From positions 1 through 22,670 of the IMG/VR virus record IMGVR_UViG_3300027733_000215: a stretch of 22,670 nt of DNA; one strand, given 5' to 3'. A model generated the notes under the pieces. That model had not been told where the DNA came from. It searched no databases and was given only the letters and a program-made list of their open reading frames with translations. This stretch comes from a virus. Below are positions 21,154 to 22,670 of the stretch, one piece after another (position 1 is the stretch's first letter; every line of letters starts with the position of its first letter). The translations under genes and the position numbers were made by a program.

Positions 21154-21647
21154 TATCTATTTCCTCCAAGCGGCCTAGCCTTCAGTGGCGCATCGATTAC
21201 GATGTTGCCCTGTGGCCCTCTACGGAACGATTCCTGAGGGGTTACCGCTCCGTTGGCATCGTCATCCTCATCGGCACTTATTGCCAGCAGTGCGGACACC
21301 GAGTAGCGGCGGCCATAAGTAAGAGCAGAGCCAAGCCCGTGAGCGTCCGGCTTGGTTACCGGGATGGTTGCCACGGTACTGATCCACTCGCCGGATGCAT
21401 GGATGATGCGACTCTCTACAGTAATCGCTGTGACTTTGCCATCTGTGACGTGAGTTTCCGTAGTGCCTTGGGTAAGCATCAAATCGTTTGCCGTCAGGAT
21501 AGGGCGCAGAGCGTCCAAGATACTGTCAAGGGTTACATACTTGGATTTGAAGGCGGGGTTGTTGCCTTCCTTGCTGATGCCCTGCATCCGGCTTTGAGCC
21601 TTGATGAGTGCAGGGGCTATTGCCCCTATAGTTTCGCTACTTGCCAT
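21153..21647 (-). CDS. erf: ERF-family single-strand annealing recombinase
   Basis: A 164-residue ERF superfamily protein, which anneals complementary single strands in phage recombination and circularisation. The family line is clear: IAPALIKAQSRMQGISKEGN, AFKSKYVTLDSILDALRPIL, a LTQGT segment, SRIIHASGEWISTVATIPV, then DAHGLGSALTYGRRYSVSAL and ISADEDDDANGA, the hallmark GSA-x-TY-x-RRY plus acidic run. The C-terminal ~35 residues are disordered and basic. AGGAGATAA lies a few bases before the ATG. It is followed by the Gam/Gp157-like gene, a common recombination pair. Length is slightly short but within the usual range. Confidence 0.93.
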   Translation of the reverse strand: MASSETIGAIAPALIKAQSRMQGISKEGNNPAFKSKYVTLDSILDALRPILTANDLMLTQGTTETHVTDGKVTAITVESRIIHASGEWISTVATIPVTKPDAHGLGSALTYGRRYSVSALLAISADEDDDANGAVTPQESFRRGPQGNIVIDAPLKARPLGGNR

Positions 21648-21657
21648 TGTTTATCTC

Positions 21658-21924
21658 CTAATCGATTCTGTCTGCCATGCGGGTGTTGATGATATCGCAA
21701 GCCGCCATGATGTCGACACGGTTGGTTATGTCTATCCCGATGTCATTGCTAAAGTGCTGAGCAATCTTGCTGGTCGGGTCAGTGATTACAAAGTCTGCTG
21801 TCTCCTCTGGCCTAAGCTCGTTGATCCGCGCAACGATGGGGCCATGCCCGCCGCACTCCACCTCGTCCATGAGGTGAGCCGGGATGTCAATCTCCAAATA
21901 TTCGGAAGCGTCGAAATGTTGCAT
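21658..21924 (-). CDS. Hypothetical early protein
   Basis: An 88-residue acidic protein beginning MQHFDASEYLEIDIPAHLMD, with CGGHGPIVARINELRPEETA and a C-terminal helix (VDIMAACDIINTRMADRID). The AHLMDEVECGG and FVITDPTSKIAQHF stretches suggest a small alpha/beta fold. The GGGAGAATAAG ribosome site lies in the last codons of the upstream gene. It belongs to the leftward recombination operon, directly before ERF (10 nt). No family is recognised; a small host-takeover or DNA-metabolism role is only a guess. Confidence 0.6.
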   Translation of the reverse strand: MQHFDASEYLEIDIPAHLMDEVECGGHGPIVARINELRPEETADFVITDPTSKIAQHFSNDIGIDITNRVDIMAACDIINTRMADRID

Positions 21925-21926
21925 TC

Positions 21927-22175
21927 TTATTCTCCCGTAACGTGGTTGGATGCGTCAGCGTTGTAGTCATCTGGATCGGCAATCTTGATGCAGACATCGC
22001 CCATACCAAAGATAACCACGTCATCGATTACCCGGATGTCCTCGTCTTCACACTCGTTGATTGCGTCGATGGCTTCGTCAAGGTCGATATCGTGCAAGCC
22101 TGAAGGGCTACTGAGCTGAAGGCCCATGCCTTCTTCGATTGCCCACTTGACTGTTGCGATTGCTGATGCTTTCAT
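21927..22175 (-). CDS. Hypothetical first gene of the leftward early operon
   Basis: An 82-residue strongly acidic protein. An N-terminal helix (MKASAIATVKWAIEEGMGLQ) is followed by HDIDLDEAIDAINECEDEDI and a beta-rich VIDDVVIFGMGDVCIKIADP. The very acidic composition recalls DNA-mimic or host-protein-binding early phage proteins, but that is only composition. It has a strong GGGAGATAA ribosome site 3 nt after which AGTAATG begins, and it is first behind the TTGCAT-TATATT promoter. No family recognised. Confidence 0.6.
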   Translation of the reverse strand: MKASAIATVKWAIEEGMGLQLSSPSGLHDIDLDEAIDAINECEDEDIRVIDDVVIFGMGDVCIKIADPDDYNADASNHVTGE

Positions 22176-22187
22176 TACTTATCTCCC

Positions 22188-22201
22188 GTACCCCTTGGTA
22201 C
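22188..22201. repeat. Small palindrome GTACC-CCTT-GGTAC in the early leader
   Basis: GTACC (22188-22192) and GGTAC (22197-22201) flank CCTT. It sits at the predicted 5' end of the leftward transcript, just before the ribosome site. It may stabilise the mRNA 5' end or bind a regulator; it may also be chance. Confidence 0.35.
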
Positions 22202-22207
22202 ATCAAC

Positions 22208-22236
22208 AATATACACCGCCAATATATATAATGCAA
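22208..22236 (-). promoter_or_regulatory. Leftward early promoter
   Basis: On the minus strand: TTGCAT (22236-22231), exactly 17 nt, TATATT (22213-22208), with start expected near 22201. The -10 region shares the 11-base block CGGTGTATATT with the promoter at 20585, so both are probably under one regulator. Confidence 0.7.
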
Positions 22237-22240
22237 GGAC

Positions 22241-22271
22241 TTGACACAATAATATATATATATGGTATATA
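22241..22271 (+). promoter_or_regulatory. Rightward repressor promoter giving a probable leaderless mRNA
   Basis: TTGACA at 22241-22246 and TATATA at 22266-22271 (19-nt spacing; GTATAT one base earlier gives 18) lie before the ATG at 22278, with GATTGC as a 6-nt gap. This matches the box-to-ATG distance of the late repeats and leaves no room for a Shine-Dalgarno sequence. Leaderless repressor mRNA is known from lambda cI at PRM. Confidence 0.55.
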
Positions 22272-22277
22272 GATTGC

Positions 22278-22502
22278 ATGATTAGAGGATTGACACAAAA
22301 CGAGTTATCGCGGCGTACTGGTTTCAAACAGCCGCGCATCAGTGACTACATGACCGGCAAAAAGGCGCCCAACGATGACAGCCTATTACAGTTGGCTGAA
22401 GCGATGGATATGGATCCGGCGGAACTGAGTAAGCAGCTGTTACTGCGTAGGACGCTACGCAAGGGCAAAGCACCGGAAGCACCAGAGCAACCGGGCGTAT
22501 AA
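22278..22502 (+). CDS. Cro/C1-type helix-turn-helix regulator
   Basis: A 74-residue DNA-binding protein: RGLTQNELSRRTGFKQPRIS then DYMTGKKAPNDDSLLQLAEA, an HTH_3/XRE fold with the recognition helix near residues 16-27. It consists of little more than the HTH plus a short basic, Pro-rich tail (RRTLRKGKAPEAPEQPG), so it is Cro-sized and lacks a C1 peptidase domain. It is divergent from the leftward recombination operon and its ATG lies 6 nt behind a -10-like box without a ribosome site. It probably regulates the two facing promoters. TTGACACAA occurs both in its -35 region and in its first codons. Confidence 0.88.
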   Translation: MIRGLTQNELSRRTGFKQPRISDYMTGKKAPNDDSLLQLAEAMDMDPAELSKQLLLRRTLRKGKAPEAPEQPGV

Positions 22503-22510
22503 GGTACATA

Positions 22511-22523
22511 GGGAGATAAGACA
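22511..22523 (+). promoter_or_regulatory. Strong ribosome site GGGAGATAAGACA
   Basis: GGGAGATAA sits 4 nt before the ATG at 22524. The same 9-base site or a one-base variant precedes the starts of the leftward genes at 20550, 21647, 21924 and 22175. Confidence 0.7.
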
Positions 22524-22670
22524 ATGCGACGATGCATAGAGTGCGGTTCGGAAGTAATCGATTTTGACAAGACGTGTACAGCTTGCCGTTTGGCTGAGTG
22601 GCGCGACCAGCAGGAGCAAGCCCAGCGGCTGAGGGAACGGGCTTATGCGCTGGAGGCTAACCGCGATGCT
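22524..22670 (+). CDS. Zinc-ribbon / coiled-coil small protein, 3' partial
   Basis: The first 49 residues of a protein cut by the window end. Two CxxC pairs, CIEC (4-7) and CTAC (18-21), form a short zinc ribbon, followed by a charged helix rich in Arg, Glu and Gln (LAEWRDQQEQAQRLRERAYA). A GGGAGATAA ribosome site precedes the ATG. It lies 21 nt behind the repressor in the same direction, so probably in one transcript. Such small treble-clef proteins are common in phage early regions; function unknown. Confidence 0.65.
   Translation, partial: MRRCIECGSEVIDFDKTCTACRLAEWRDQQEQAQRLRERAYALEANRDA

Noticed and set aside
22247-22272. Alternating AT tract as a possible replication origin
   Set aside because: The tract is short, has no iterons, and is fully explained as the spacer and -10 region between divergent promoters.
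1-22670. tRNA genes, CRISPR arrays, insertion sequences, attachment sites
   Set aside because: None was seen. Genes are packed with short gaps, and no cloverleaf, regular repeat-spacer series, transposase or integrase is present.

Overview
This window is most of the structural half and part of the early/immunity region of a tailed double-stranded DNA phage or prophage with siphovirus-type genes. No integrase, host gene, tRNA, IS element or CRISPR array is visible. The host cannot be named from the sequence. G+C is moderate, and the start sites include both Shine-Dalgarno-led genes and genes whose ATG lies 6 nt behind a -10-like box, which suggests a host that tolerates leaderless mRNAs.

Late region, + strand (1-20153). 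The order is: terminase large subunit (3' end), HK97-type portal, MuF/SPP1 gp7-type minor head protein, prohead protease with a scaffold-like tail, HK97-fold major capsid protein and a terminator. Next come a head-tail connector carrying an inserted carbohydrate-binding-like domain, a head-tail joining protein, two small membrane proteins (holin-like), a small unknown, and a beta-helix spike-like protein with an AT-rich N-terminal half. Then follow a small unknown, an Ig-like protein, HK97 gp10-type and DUF3168-type tail completion proteins, the major tail protein, and a tail assembly chaperone with a textbook -1 frameshift. After these come the tape measure protein, a minor tail gene split over two frames, a large fibre ending in an Asp-box, a CHAP/NlpC-like endolysin and a terminator. 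A metallophosphoesterase forms its own unit and ends at a bidirectional terminator.

Right region (20218-22175, - strand). A hypothetical gene, a Gam/Gp157-like coiled-coil protein, an ERF single-strand annealing protein and two small acidic proteins are transcribed leftwards. A divergent promoter region at 22176-22277 separates them from a rightward Cro/C1-type repressor and a zinc-ribbon gene cut by the window end.

The most notable points are: (i) a repeated extended -10 element, TGTGGGATA(C/G)T, placed exactly 6 nt before the ATG of three late genes and repeated behind a second terminator, consistent with phage late promoters giving leaderless mRNAs; (ii) a MuF gene with no usable start codon for its N-terminus but with a C_CCT_TTT slippery heptamer at the end of the portal gene, suggesting a portal-MuF frameshift fusion; (iii) the A_AAA_AAC chaperone frameshift with a perfect 9-bp stem; and (iv) an inverted CGGTGTATA repeat shared by the leftward early promoters, a candidate operator.
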